From Stygiobacter sp. RIFOXYC2_FULL_38_25 (GTDB taxonomy: Bacteria; Bacteroidota; Ignavibacteria; Ignavibacteriales; Melioribacteraceae), in contig MHAZ01000002.1 of NCBI GenBank assembly GCA_001803165.1, positions 1 through 64,000 of the forward strand: a DNA stretch of 64,000 nucleotides. Direction: 5' to 3'. The position numbers and the translations under genes are program-made. Shown here piece after piece: positions 26,298-35,947 of the stretch (positions within the stretch are counted from its first letter, which is position 1; the number at the start of each line of letters is the position of its first letter). The notes beneath the pieces were generated by a model. The model worked only from the letters and a program-made list of their open reading frames with translations, was not told the DNA's origin and ran no database searches.

Positions 26298-27414
26298 AAT
26301 ATTTGCAATTGCAAAAAAGGAAATGAGACAATTAAAACGGGATACAAGAATGCTGTTTATTGTGTTTTTCTTCCCGGTTGTATTGCTGGCAATTTTTGGT
26401 TATGCTATAAACTTCGATGTGCATCATATTAAAATTGCAGTGTACGATCAAGACCGCTCAGAGTACACAAGAGATTATATAAGCGGCTTAATCAGTTCCG
26501 AGTATTTCGATCTTGTTACATACATCGATAGTGATGATCAGATAAAGGAGTTATTAGATAAAAAAATAGTACAGGCTGTTGTTGTCTTTCCTAAAGACAT
26601 GTCTAGAAGATTGCTTTCAAAACAGGAAGTGAAAATCCAGTTTTTGGTTGATGGAGTAGATGGCACTTCCGCAAATGTAATTCAAAACTATGTTAACGCC
26701 GCAACCTATAGTTATTCAATTCAGCTAACCAAAGAGTATTTGGCTGTAACCAGTAAAAATTTGTATGTACCAATCGATCTTCAACCACGATTTTGGTTCA
26801 ATCCGGACTTACAGTCCACAAGATTTCTTATTCCCGGTTTAATGGGAATGATTTTAATTATTACTGCGGTTATCTCGATATCGCTTTCAATTGTTCGAGA
26901 AAAAGAAAGAGGGACAATAGAACAGATCAATGTTTCACCATTATCCTCAATCGAGTTTATTCTCGGAAAAACAATTCCCTACATTGTAATCTCTTTGATT
27001 AACGCTACAATTGTTTTACTAGCCGGTTATATTCTATTCGGAATAGTTATCAAAGGGAATATACTTTTATTGCTTTTAGGAACATTTGCATTTTTATTTG
27101 CCGCTTTGAGTTTGGGCGTATTTATCTCCACAATATCTGATTCTCAGCAAGTTGCATTTCAAGCAGCAAACGTAACCTCATTGCTTCCATCATTAATTTT
27201 GTCCGGGTTTATTTTCCCTATAGAAAGTATGCCGGTTGCAATTCAAGTGCTAACTAATATTACTCCAGCAAAATTTTATATAGTCATTCTAAGAGCAATT
27301 CTTTTGAGAGGTGCGGGAATTTCAGCTTTCTGGGACCAATTAATTTATCTCGGAATTTTCGGATTAGTATTTATTGCGCTAGCAACGTTAGTTGATAAAA
27401 AATCAAAAAATTAA
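26287..27414 (+). CDS. ABC-2 type permease, first
   Basis: 375-residue permease of the YbhS/YhhJ type. It has one N-terminal membrane span (MLFIVFFFPVVLLAIFGYAI), a large periplasmic domain (residues 45-175), then five membrane spans from GLMGMILIITAVISISLS onward. The motif EKERGTIEQINVSPLSS is typical of ABC-2 exporters. The ATG at 26287 overlaps the ATPase gene by 11 bp. It forms the exporter pore with the next gene. Confidence 0.9.
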   Translation: MFNRIFAIAKKEMRQLKRDTRMLFIVFFFPVVLLAIFGYAINFDVHHIKIAVYDQDRSEYTRDYISGLISSEYFDLVTYIDSDDQIKELLDKKIVQAVVVFPKDMSRRLLSKQEVKIQFLVDGVDGTSANVIQNYVNAATYSYSIQLTKEYLAVTSKNLYVPIDLQPRFWFNPDLQSTRFLIPGLMGMILIITAVISISLSIVREKERGTIEQINVSPLSSIEFILGKTIPYIVISLINATIVLLAGYILFGIVIKGNILLLLLGTFAFLFAALSLGVFISTISDSQQVAFQAANVTSLLPSLILSGFIFPIESMPVAIQVLTNITPAKFYIVILRAILLRGAGISAFWDQLIYLGIFGLVFIALATLVDKKSKN

Positions 27415-27423
27415 GTGAGAGAT

Positions 27424-28554
27424 ATGAAAACGATTTTTCAATTTATTATTAAAGAGCTTTTGCAAGTAAGACGGGACAAAAAAATGCTCGTAGTAATATT
27501 TATGGCTCCCATCTTGCAATTAATATTCCTTGGCTACGCTGCTAATATGGATGTTAATGTTATTCATACAACTATTTACGACCAGGATAAGACTTCAACA
27601 AGCAGAGATTTTATAAAACGGTTTGAGCAATCAGGATATTTCACAATAGATCATTATGCAAGTAATTATGAAGAAGTAACGGATCTATTGAATGAAGGAA
27701 AAACTCTTGTAGCAATAGTTATCCCGAAAGATTTTGAAAAAAAAATCAACAGACGCGAGACCGCACCGCTTCAGACTCTATTTGAAGGATCGGACGGTAA
27801 TAAAGCATCCATAGCGCTTGGATACATTCAAGGGATTGCTACAAAATTTTCGCAAGGGATTGTAGCCGAAACAAAGGATAAACTCGGAATGAAAATTTCA
27901 TTAAGCGGATCTTTAATTCCAGAGGTTCGAGTTTGGTATAACCCCGAAATGAAGACACGTAATTATATGGTGCCAGGAATTTTGGGGCTGATCTTGATGA
28001 TCTCAACAATCTCTTTAATGTCAATGGCAGTTGTAAGAGAACGTGAAATTGGGACGCTTGAACAATTAATAGTTACACCAATAAAGAATTATCAACTCAT
28101 ACTCGGAAAACTTATTCCCTTCACACTAATTGGTTTTGTTGTTTTAATAATTGTAATGGTTATTATGACCCAATGGTTTGGAATTGTAGTACGCGGGAAT
28201 AAATTATTTCTTCTTTTTACTGCACTACTCTTTGTACTTTCGAATTTGGGTATAGGATTATTTATTTCTACTGTTTCTAAAACTCAACAACAAGCAATGA
28301 TGGCATCGGTCTTTGCGATAATGATGCCGATGATTTATCTATCTGGTTTTGCTTTCCCAATTGAAAACATGCCTCAGATAGTACAATATATTACTTATGT
28401 AATACCATTGAAATATTTCATCATCATCATTCGCGGAATTGTGTTAAAGGGAATTGGTTTTTCATCTTTATGGCTTGAAACGGTAATCCTTTTTGGTATG
28501 GGTGCAACGCTCTTGCTATTTAGTTCATTAAGGTTCAGCAAAAAAATAGATTAA
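27424..28554 (+). CDS. ABC-2 type permease, second
   Basis: 376-residue permease paralogous to the preceding one: the same layout of one span, a periplasmic domain and five spans, with REREIGTLEQLIVTPIKN in the same position. The start is taken at ATG 27424; a GTG at 27415 is in frame. The two permeases with the two ATPases make a heterotetrameric core, as in YbhFSR. Confidence 0.9.
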   Translation: MKTIFQFIIKELLQVRRDKKMLVVIFMAPILQLIFLGYAANMDVNVIHTTIYDQDKTSTSRDFIKRFEQSGYFTIDHYASNYEEVTDLLNEGKTLVAIVIPKDFEKKINRRETAPLQTLFEGSDGNKASIALGYIQGIATKFSQGIVAETKDKLGMKISLSGSLIPEVRVWYNPEMKTRNYMVPGILGLILMISTISLMSMAVVREREIGTLEQLIVTPIKNYQLILGKLIPFTLIGFVVLIIVMVIMTQWFGIVVRGNKLFLLFTALLFVLSNLGIGLFISTVSKTQQQAMMASVFAIMMPMIYLSGFAFPIENMPQIVQYITYVIPLKYFIIIIRGIVLKGIGFSSLWLETVILFGMGATLLLFSSLRFSKKID

Positions 28555-28578
28555 TATCAAAAGGAGTAAAAAGAAACA

Positions 28579-29265
28579 ATGGGTAATATAGATTTTGATC
28601 CTAAGAAAGCAGCGCATTATGATGACTTAGCCCGTAAAGCCGTTTTCGGTTACGAGCAGCTTTTCAAAATGCTGATAGCTCTATTAGTGGAAAAGCAAAA
28701 TGAATCTGCAAATGTCTTGGTGGTTGGTTGCGGAACCGGAATGGAATTAACAACCTTTGGAAACCATATGCCTAATTGGCAAATGACCGGCGTTGATCCT
28801 TCAGAAGAAATGATAAAAATATCTAAAACAAAGGTTGATGATCTTGAACTAAGTGAACGTATTAAAGTATTAAAAGGATTTGTAGAAGATTTACCGGAAG
28901 AGGAAAAATATGATTCCGCCACACTGATATTTGTACTACGCTTCATTTCTGAGGAAGAACAAAAACTATCACTCTTAAAGAATATTGCAATGCGATTAAG
29001 ATCCGGGGCGAAGTTGGCTATTGTTGATCAATATGGTGATCCGAGACTTGATAATTTTCAGTTTATGTCTAAAGCATGGAGAAATTTTATGAAGCTTAGT
29101 GGATTATCTTCGGAACTAGCAATACAAATAGCGATACAAGCTGCTGAACAAAGTTTCTTTACTGAAACTGAAATACAAAAATTGCTATATGAAGCAGGAT
29201 TTACTAAGGCAAATCGTTTTTACAATTCATTTATACACGGTGGATGGATTGTTCAGAAAAAATAA
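28579..29265 (+). CDS. class I SAM-dependent methyltransferase
   Basis: 228-residue enzyme with motif I NVLVVGCGTGMELTTF, an acidic residue ending strand 2 in MTGVDPSEEMI, and a motif IV-like stretch YDSATLIFVLRFI. The substrate is unknown. It lies 24 bp after the exporter genes, with a ribosome site AAAGGAG, so it is probably in the same operon and may modify the exported compound or its target. The resemblance to small-molecule methyltransferases is inference. Confidence 0.85.
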   Translation: MGNIDFDPKKAAHYDDLARKAVFGYEQLFKMLIALLVEKQNESANVLVVGCGTGMELTTFGNHMPNWQMTGVDPSEEMIKISKTKVDDLELSERIKVLKGFVEDLPEEEKYDSATLIFVLRFISEEEQKLSLLKNIAMRLRSGAKLAIVDQYGDPRLDNFQFMSKAWRNFMKLSGLSSELAIQIAIQAAEQSFFTETEIQKLLYEAGFTKANRFYNSFIHGGWIVQKK

Positions 29266-29291
29266 TTATTTGAATAAATACTTGAGGCGGT

Positions 29292-30722
29292 ATGAAGGCT
29301 AAATTTTACACTGGGTATAACCTTTTCATTCTTCCTTTGCTAATAGGTTTCTTGAGTGGACTTACTGGGCGAACTCTTGCCCAGTCGAATTTCTATGAAC
29401 AATTACCGGCGGGATTAGCTAGAAACACAAGCGCGAAGTATATAACTACGTCAGACAAAGAAAGTGCCGTAGAAAAAAACTATTGGCTTCCCGCAGTTGA
29501 AATTATCGGTTTAAATTTTAGTGTTTGGGGTTATCACAGATATTTAAGTGGTGAAAATTGGTCCAACATAAGTTGGGAAACTATAAAGAACAATTTTAAG
29601 ACCGGTTTTGTGTGGGACGTTGACGGATATTTAATCAACCAATTTTGGCATCCGTATCATGGCTCAAATTATTATAATGCAGCACGAACAAACGGACTAA
29701 CATTCTGGGAATCGGCACCATATGCATTTGGCGGAAGTTTGATGTGGGAATATTTCATGGAGAACGAACCCCCCTCCTATAATGACATTGTAAATACACC
29801 GGTTACCGGAATTATTTTAGGTGAGATTTCTTTCCGTGTTTCTAATTTAATCATAGATGAAAGCGTGGTTGGATTTGAGAGATTCTTACGCGAATTCACA
29901 TCAACTGTAGTGGATCCAATGCAAGGATTGAACCGTATGATTAGCGGTGCTATGTGGAAAGCCGGTAAACCAAACAAACGTTCAAAATTTAACGTGATTG
30001 TTTCCAGCGGCGTACATAATGTTTTCTTTAGCAGTAAAATAAACAATAGTAAATCGTATGTCGCGCTCAGAGCAGACCTAAATTATGGCGATCAATTTTC
30101 CGTTTCAGAACATCAAAAACCTTTTGATTATTTCACACTGCATTCAGAAGTTAATATTGCACCGGGCGATAATATTGCGGGAATTTTTGCAAGCGGTGTC
30201 TTATGGGATAGTAAATTAAAATTATTCGAAAACTCAAAAAACATTGTTGGCATTTATAAAGAGGTAGACATTCATATAAATACTGTTTACAAACTCTCGG
30301 CAACAAGTGTTACCGGTCAAATAATAAATACGGTACCGTTATCGGGGTCAGTTTCTCTGCAAAACTATTTTGGGTTATCTGCGATATTAATGGGGGCTAC
30401 AAACTCACAATACGCATCCGTGTACGGCAAAGATTATAACATCGGTCCCGGCGCCAGTGCAAAGATTGGAGCTAAAGCTATTATTAAGAATTTCGGGGAA
30501 CTCTATTCAAACTATAAAAGATTTTGGATTCATACTCTAAGCGGAGCTGAAGGAGAAGAGTTTGTTGGACTATTGAATATTGGAATTAATTATCAACTAC
30601 TTGAAAATAGTTATTTGGGACTGGATTTCTTATTGTATGAACGTTACGGAGATTATAAATATTTTCTTAATACTCAAGACGCAAACTCGGCATTAAGAAT
30701 TTATTTTAAACAGAATATTTAA
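29292..30722 (+). CDS. DUF3943-type outer membrane protein
   Basis: 476-residue protein with a signal peptide (to about residue 31, TLAQ), a conserved helical domain (WDVDGYLINQFWHPYHGSNY, ESAPYAFGGSLMWEYFMENE, PSYNDIVNTPVTGIILGE) and a beta-rich C-terminal half ending in aromatic-rich strands. It matches the DUF3943 layout of Bacteroidota. A second member starts at 63124 and shares the HPYxG, WEYF and SYNDIxNTPxxGIxLGE motifs. Function unknown; probably in the outer membrane. Confidence 0.82.
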   Translation: MKAKFYTGYNLFILPLLIGFLSGLTGRTLAQSNFYEQLPAGLARNTSAKYITTSDKESAVEKNYWLPAVEIIGLNFSVWGYHRYLSGENWSNISWETIKNNFKTGFVWDVDGYLINQFWHPYHGSNYYNAARTNGLTFWESAPYAFGGSLMWEYFMENEPPSYNDIVNTPVTGIILGEISFRVSNLIIDESVVGFERFLREFTSTVVDPMQGLNRMISGAMWKAGKPNKRSKFNVIVSSGVHNVFFSSKINNSKSYVALRADLNYGDQFSVSEHQKPFDYFTLHSEVNIAPGDNIAGIFASGVLWDSKLKLFENSKNIVGIYKEVDIHINTVYKLSATSVTGQIINTVPLSGSVSLQNYFGLSAILMGATNSQYASVYGKDYNIGPGASAKIGAKAIIKNFGELYSNYKRFWIHTLSGAEGEEFVGLLNIGINYQLLENSYLGLDFLLYERYGDYKYFLNTQDANSALRIYFKQNI

Positions 30723-30900
30723 TCATTGGGAAAAGTTTTGAGAATTAATTCAAGGAAAATATTTACGGGCACACGATTAAAAAATTTTGGAGAAACTGCA
30801 TGGTGATTCGCCATGTTAACTGTTGTTGAATTTGCTGCCGGTTAAGAATATAAAAGCAAGTATCATAAATAATTAGTAATAATTTAGAGAAAAGTAATCG

Positions 30901-31602
30901 ATGGATTTAATTCAATTAGAAAACCTAACAAAGGTGTATCAGACGGGAGACATTCCTGTTCAAGCGCTTAAAATGATCAATCTCGAAATTCAGAAAAAAT
31001 CATTTGTCTCTTTTATCGGTCCTTCCGGCAGCGGCAAATCAACATTACTAAATTTAATCGGTTGTCTGGATAAGCCTACTGAAGGAAAAGTTCTTATAAA
31101 CAATGTTGATGTTGGAATGTTCGACCGTACGGAAAGCGCCGCTTTTAGAGGTAAAACTATAGGATTCGTGTTTCAGAATTTTAATTTAATCCCGGTTTTG
31201 ACCGTATATGAAAACGTAGAATATCCTCTTCTTATGCTTGACCATCTTCCGTCAAAAGAACGTAATGATCGTGTTTCGCGATTGTTAGAAAAGGTTGGGA
31301 TGACCGATCAAAAGAAAAAATATCCAAATCAAATTTCCGGCGGTCAAAAGCAGCGTGTGGCTGTAGCTCGAGCATTAGTTACTAATCCGCAAATTGTTCT
31401 TGCAGATGAGCCAACTGCGAATCTTGACCACGCTACAGCATTTAAGGTTATCAATATTATGCACGAGATGACTAATGAATTTGGAACAACATTTATCTTT
31501 TCAACGCACGATCCGAAAATTGTTGGAGAAGCCGAAGTCATTTATACATTAGAAGATGGAGCCATTATCAGTTCAGAGATCAAAAAGGTGGATACGAAAT
31601 GA
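30901..31602 (+). CDS. LolD/MacB-type ABC ATPase
   Basis: 233-residue ATPase: Walker A GPSGSGKSTLLNLIGCLDKP, Q-loop GFVFQNFNLIPVLTVYENVE, signature ISGGQKQRVAVARALVTNP, Walker B VLADEPTANLDH, H-loop STHDP. This is the type VII (MacB/LolD/FtsE) class, which drives mechanotransmission, not classical transport. Its stop overlaps the next gene, an FtsX-domain permease, by 4 bp. A LolA-like protein follows. Confidence 0.94.
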   Translation: MDLIQLENLTKVYQTGDIPVQALKMINLEIQKKSFVSFIGPSGSGKSTLLNLIGCLDKPTEGKVLINNVDVGMFDRTESAAFRGKTIGFVFQNFNLIPVLTVYENVEYPLLMLDHLPSKERNDRVSRLLEKVGMTDQKKKYPNQISGGQKQRVAVARALVTNPQIVLADEPTANLDHATAFKVINIMHEMTNEFGTTFIFSTHDPKIVGEAEVIYTLEDGAIISSEIKKVDTK

Positions 31603-32831
31603 AAAATCTAATCATGATTGCATTTCGAAATTTATTTAGAAATAAAAGACGAACGATTCTTACTTCATCACTAATTACTTTTGGTGTGGTTCTCGTTATA
31701 GTATTTGGCGGTTTAGCAATTTCTTTTAAATCTCAGATGGTAGGTACATTAACTAATACTGCAATGGGCGATTTGCAAATCCACAGAAAAGGTTATGTGG
31801 AATCTATTGATAATTTACCTTTAAGTCTTACTCTTTCGGGAACAGAGTTAGCAAATATTGAAAAAACGTTAAACAATATTTTCGAAATTTCTGCTTACAG
31901 TCCACGTATAAAGTTTGGTGCAATGATTAGCAACTACGCACAAACATCCAACATTCGTATGAGTGCTGTATATCCCAAAATGGAAAACCGTACGGTAACG
32001 GAATTTGTTAAACGAATTAAAGGTAACATAACCGATCCCGATCAGTTTATTAAACCGGGCGAAATATTAGTGCCGGAAAATTTAATGAAGGGTCTTTCAT
32101 TAAAGATTGGTGATGAAATTGTTTTAGTTGCAACGAACAAAGACGGCTCTGTTAACGCAGTAACATTGCATGTTGCTGCAATGACAGAAAATATTTTCGG
32201 TCCCTCCGGCAAAGATGGTTATATGCACATTGATGACGCACAGTCGCTTCTTCGAGAGAATGAGCCCGAGATAGTTGAGATTGCAATTCATCTAAAACAA
32301 TATGATCAACTTAATAAAGTATATGCACAGTTGAAAAAATCAGTAAGCGCTACGAAAGCTCAAATTGAGGTTCATACATGGGAACAACTTTCGCCGTTTG
32401 CCAGTATCGCACGTATAGTTGATCTTCTAATTTTGGTTGTAAAATTTATTCTGATCTCAATTGTGTTGGTTAGTATTCTCAATATAATGACGATGTCTGT
32501 GTATGAAAGGATAAGTGAAATAGGAACAATTGCCGCTATTGGTACTCCGCCCCGGCGGATCCTTTCTCTTTTTCTTATTGAAGGGTTTGCGATGGGCTTG
32601 CTAAGTACTTTGGCAGGAATACTAATTGGACTTGGGACATTGTGGATTATGAATATAACAAAGATTGATTTCACATTCGGAACGATGAACGTGTCACTTG
32701 CTCCAAGTATTCCAGCAGGTGAAGTAATAATAGTTGCCGTTATTGTTATGGTCGTATCGCTTTTTGCAGGGTTCCAGCCGGCGTATAAAGCTTCCAAGAT
32801 GGAACCTGTGGATGCTTTGGGTCATAATTAG
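31599..32831 (+). CDS. LolE/MacB-type permease (FtsX domain)
   Basis: 410-residue permease with one N-terminal span (SSLITFGVVLVIVFGGLAIS), a large periplasmic domain (residues 45-265), and three C-terminal spans beginning ILISIVLVSILNIMTMSVYE. The RISEIGTIAAIGTPPRRI coupling segment is typical of the FtsX/MacB fold. With the ATPase upstream and the LolA-like protein downstream, lipoprotein release or outer-membrane delivery is a reasonable guess. Confidence 0.92.
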   Translation: MKNLIMIAFRNLFRNKRRTILTSSLITFGVVLVIVFGGLAISFKSQMVGTLTNTAMGDLQIHRKGYVESIDNLPLSLTLSGTELANIEKTLNNIFEISAYSPRIKFGAMISNYAQTSNIRMSAVYPKMENRTVTEFVKRIKGNITDPDQFIKPGEILVPENLMKGLSLKIGDEIVLVATNKDGSVNAVTLHVAAMTENIFGPSGKDGYMHIDDAQSLLRENEPEIVEIAIHLKQYDQLNKVYAQLKKSVSATKAQIEVHTWEQLSPFASIARIVDLLILVVKFILISIVLVSILNIMTMSVYERISEIGTIAAIGTPPRRILSLFLIEGFAMGLLSTLAGILIGLGTLWIMNITKIDFTFGTMNVSLAPSIPAGEVIIVAVIVMVVSLFAGFQPAYKASKMEPVDALGHN

Positions 32832-32896
32832 AAGTGAAAAAAAGAAAAGTATAAAATTAAAGAGCCGTTTGCTCTAATACGAAAAGAGGAAAAGTT

Positions 32897-33628
32897 ATGA
32901 AAATACTATGGATGTTTATTATTATGATTCTATTCGCATTCAATATTATAGCACAGGACGCCAACAAACTTTTAAAGGAAGTTGACGATAACCTTATGCC
33001 GGAATCATACGAATCTATTAGAAAACTCATCAATGAAGAATCGGATGGTTCTAAAAAGGAGTTTACATTCTTCACCGTGAAGAAAGGCAAAGACAAAATT
33101 GCTATGCTCTACATTTCACCGGCAAGTGAAAAAGGGCGTTCAACATTACGACTTGGGGAAAATATGTGGCTCTATATTCCAAGCGCAAATAAACCTATTC
33201 GCATTACAAGTCTGCAATCCGTTGTTGGGGGCGTTTTTAATAATGCGGATATTATGCAGTTGGAATATTCGACCGAATATGACGCAACATATTCCAAAGG
33301 AACGGACACGGAGAATATCCTCGACTTAAAAGCCAAGAACAAAACAGTTGCCTACGACAAACTTAAAATGTGGATTACCAAGGACAAAAAGATACTGCGT
33401 AAAGTTGAAGCTTATTCAGCCAGCGGCATGTTGATCAAAACACTGGAATTTAAGGATGATAAAAATTTCGGGGGCGGCATAACACGCCCTTCTTTAATAG
33501 AAACATACAGTCCTTTATACAAAGGTTATCGTTCGTTGATGATTTATCAGACCATCAAAAAACGCCAATTCACGGATGAAGTATTTACTCAAAACTACAT
33601 GGGACGATTAGGAGATTTGAAGAAATGA
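32897..33628 (+). CDS. outer membrane lipoprotein-sorting protein (LolA-like)
   Basis: 243-residue secreted protein; the signal peptide ends FNIIAQ. The body is beta-rich with the family segments LREGE-like LGENMWLYIPSANKPIRI and KLKMWITKDKKILRKVEAYS, as in proteins annotated as outer membrane lipoprotein-sorting proteins next to MMPL or MacB-type pumps. It overlaps the following barrel gene by 4 bp. With that barrel and the upstream ABC pair it forms a four-gene export unit. Confidence 0.85.
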   Translation: MKILWMFIIMILFAFNIIAQDANKLLKEVDDNLMPESYESIRKLINEESDGSKKEFTFFTVKKGKDKIAMLYISPASEKGRSTLRLGENMWLYIPSANKPIRITSLQSVVGGVFNNADIMQLEYSTEYDATYSKGTDTENILDLKAKNKTVAYDKLKMWITKDKKILRKVEAYSASGMLIKTLEFKDDKNFGGGITRPSLIETYSPLYKGYRSLMIYQTIKKRQFTDEVFTQNYMGRLGDLKK

Positions 33629-34908
33629 AATTTCCATTATGGTTTATTTTCGTTTTGATGTTTGCATTAGCAGCTGTTGTATTTGGACAAGTAAAAGAGG
33701 ACTTGGAGATTACAGAAGAGGAACCAGAAAAGAAACTTGAATGGAACGGTAATCTTGATGTGAAATATTCGCTGTTTAACATGGATCAAAACTCAGCGCT
33801 GTATAAACTTCAATTCTTTAAAAATCCCCCTTCGTCATCGCTATTTTCTCAATACAGATTGGAACCATATCTAAACGCTGAATACCGTACAAGTGATTTG
33901 GGATTTGTTCTAAAAACTCATGCATCATACTATAGTGACACCAATTCAAGATTTGATTTATTTGAAGCATACGCGAGTTTTAGCCCCTCATTCAATACAA
34001 ATTTGCAAGCTGGTAAACGAGTTTACAGTTGGGGCAAAGGTTACGCATTCAATCCGGTTGGATTTGTTAATCCGGTGAAAGACCCGGAAAATCCGGAACT
34101 TGCACAAGCGGGTTTACTTTCGGCTAACATAGAGTATGTAAAAAGTTTTTCATCAGATGCGTTACAAAGCTTTTCCTTCCTGGCGGTTTTAATTCCAACC
34201 TCAGACATTGCAGGTACTTCATTTGGAGAATTTAATAATACAGATATTGCCTTAAAGTCATCTCTTCTGCTCTGGGATACTGATGTAGACTTGTTCGCAT
34301 ATTACAGTGTAAAAAAACCAAAAAGATTTGGTTTCGATTTTGCGCGAAACATTCAGGATAATATCGAGATTCACGGTGAACTAAGTTACAATCAAAATGC
34401 AGATCGTTTCACAATTGTAAATGGGTCGCTCTCTTCCGCACGAGTTGATGAGTATTCGTTTCTTTTAGGATTGCGCTATCTCGACGCATCAAACACAACA
34501 ATCATTGCGGAATACTATCACAGTGGTGCAGGACTTAGCAAAGATGAATATTATCAGTACAGTCAGTTTTTGAACAACGGTGCAGAGAATATAAATCCTA
34601 TTGTCACACAACAAACACTTGGAGTAAGCCAAACATATTTTAGAGGCACTACATTGATGCAAGATTATCTGTACCTAAAAATCTCACAACCCGAGCCGTT
34701 TGATTGGCTCTACTTTACTCCGTCTCTTTACACAATATACAATCTGACGGACAATAGTTTTCTCCTCTCATTTTACATGAGTTATAAACCTATTACCAAC
34801 ACAGAATTTATTTTTTGGACAACAATGTTTGCCGGCGACAATACTACGGAGTATGGTGCAAAGCAGGTACAGCAACGTACGGAACTTTGGATGAGAGTCT
34901 TTTTTTGA
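33625..34908 (+). CDS. outer membrane beta-barrel protein
   Basis: 427-residue protein with a signal peptide (ends AAVVFGQ) and alternating amphipathic strands throughout, ending in Phe (ELWMRVFF), the barrel-assembly signal. The segment LQAGKRVYSWGKGYAFNPVG resembles the DUF1302-like/RND-associated barrel proteins that accompany LolA-like partners. It overlaps that partner by 4 bp. Likely the outer membrane component of the same system; its cargo is unknown. Confidence 0.78.
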   Translation: MKFPLWFIFVLMFALAAVVFGQVKEDLEITEEEPEKKLEWNGNLDVKYSLFNMDQNSALYKLQFFKNPPSSSLFSQYRLEPYLNAEYRTSDLGFVLKTHASYYSDTNSRFDLFEAYASFSPSFNTNLQAGKRVYSWGKGYAFNPVGFVNPVKDPENPELAQAGLLSANIEYVKSFSSDALQSFSFLAVLIPTSDIAGTSFGEFNNTDIALKSSLLLWDTDVDLFAYYSVKKPKRFGFDFARNIQDNIEIHGELSYNQNADRFTIVNGSLSSARVDEYSFLLGLRYLDASNTTIIAEYYHSGAGLSKDEYYQYSQFLNNGAENINPIVTQQTLGVSQTYFRGTTLMQDYLYLKISQPEPFDWLYFTPSLYTIYNLTDNSFLLSFYMSYKPITNTEFIFWTTMFAGDNTTEYGAKQVQQRTELWMRVFF

Positions 34909-34966
34909 AAAATGAATTTGCCATTAGAGGAACATAATTACGCTAACATACATGAAAGGTATTACA

Positions 34967-35350
34967 ATGAATAAAACGACTTATAAAAAAATAGCCGCAG
35001 GCGTCGCTGCTGTGTTCAGTCTTCTCACTATCGTAGAAGGCGCTCAAGTGCTGTTGGGAATTACTCGACCGAATTACGTTGTACTTACTCCCTTGCTTGT
35101 TTACAATGTGACAATGGGGGTGATTGGTGTTTTTGTTGGTGTAGCGCTATGGATAAACAACAGATGGTCGTTAAAACTCACAACAATAGTAGTCGCAGCG
35201 CATCTTATTGTATTGCTTACTGTAGGAGTAATCTACCTTTTGAGCGGTGCTGTTGCATCTCATAGTGTAAACGCAATGGTTGTCCGGTCAGTGATTTGGG
35301 TAGCAATAACGCTTGTCGCATGGAAAACGTTCAAACACGTTGCTCAATAA
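34967..35350 (+). CDS. four-span membrane protein
   Basis: 127-residue hydrophobic protein with four predicted spans: near residues 5-25, 42-60, 70-95 and 105-122. No family recognised. The ATG at 34967 is preferred over one 15 bp upstream, by spacing from a weak GGT-type site. It lies 58 bp after the barrel gene and may be cotranscribed. Confidence 0.7.
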   Translation: MNKTTYKKIAAGVAAVFSLLTIVEGAQVLLGITRPNYVVLTPLLVYNVTMGVIGVFVGVALWINNRWSLKLTTIVVAAHLIVLLTVGVIYLLSGAVASHSVNAMVVRSVIWVAITLVAWKTFKHVAQ

Positions 35351-35387
35351 TAAAACTAATATCAATCAATACATTTAAGGATATGAA

Positions 35388-35789
35388 ATGAAAATAAAAT
35401 TTTTAATCACCTTTCTTGGTTTAATTATTGTTAGTGCAATAACTGCCCAGGACCAAGTTTCTCTTTTAGAAATAGATAAAGTGAAAGAATATTTAGCACT
35501 CAGCGATAAACAATATAAAACCATCAATGCGCCGCTTGGACAAATAAAAGGAATTCTTGAAGAAGACAAAAAAATCATTTCAGAATTAAAAGAAAGATTT
35601 AAGAATGGAGATGAACCCGGATTCTTTGAAAAAATTAAAGTTAAAAGAGGACGCGACAACCGTGTAGATAAAATTGAAGATTTACTTGAAGAAATTGAAG
35701 ATCAATTAAATGACGAACAGAAAATCAAATATAAAAATATTAAGAAGCCGGTACTGAAATCACTTAATAAAAAAGAGTTAACTAAATAA
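35388..35789 (+). CDS. small periplasmic helical protein
   Basis: 133-residue protein with a signal peptide (ends VSAITAQ) and a highly charged helical body (LSDKQYKTINAPLGQIKGIL, then KIEDLLEEIEDQLNDEQKIK). The layout (LSDKQ near the start of the mature chain, LNDEQ near the end) is that of Spy/CpxP-like envelope-stress chaperones, but the LTxxQ match is loose. It precedes the TonB receptor. Confidence 0.65.
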   Translation: MKIKFLITFLGLIIVSAITAQDQVSLLEIDKVKEYLALSDKQYKTINAPLGQIKGILEEDKKIISELKERFKNGDEPGFFEKIKVKRGRDNRVDKIEDLLEEIEDQLNDEQKIKYKNIKKPVLKSLNKKELTK

Positions 35790-35947
35790 TATACAATCAG
35801 AAAGATTCAAAATTATACTCTCGTGGTTGAAGAAAACCCAAGCATGCACAATTAGCCACCATCCACATTTTATCAAGCGCGAATAATTGTTTTGTCTCAA
35901 TAGCGCAAGTTTATCAAATGAATTGTTGTTTAGAGAAGGAAATTATA

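Noticed and set aside
32372..32797. 141-codon minus-strand frame
   Set aside because: Antisense of the FtsX-domain permease.
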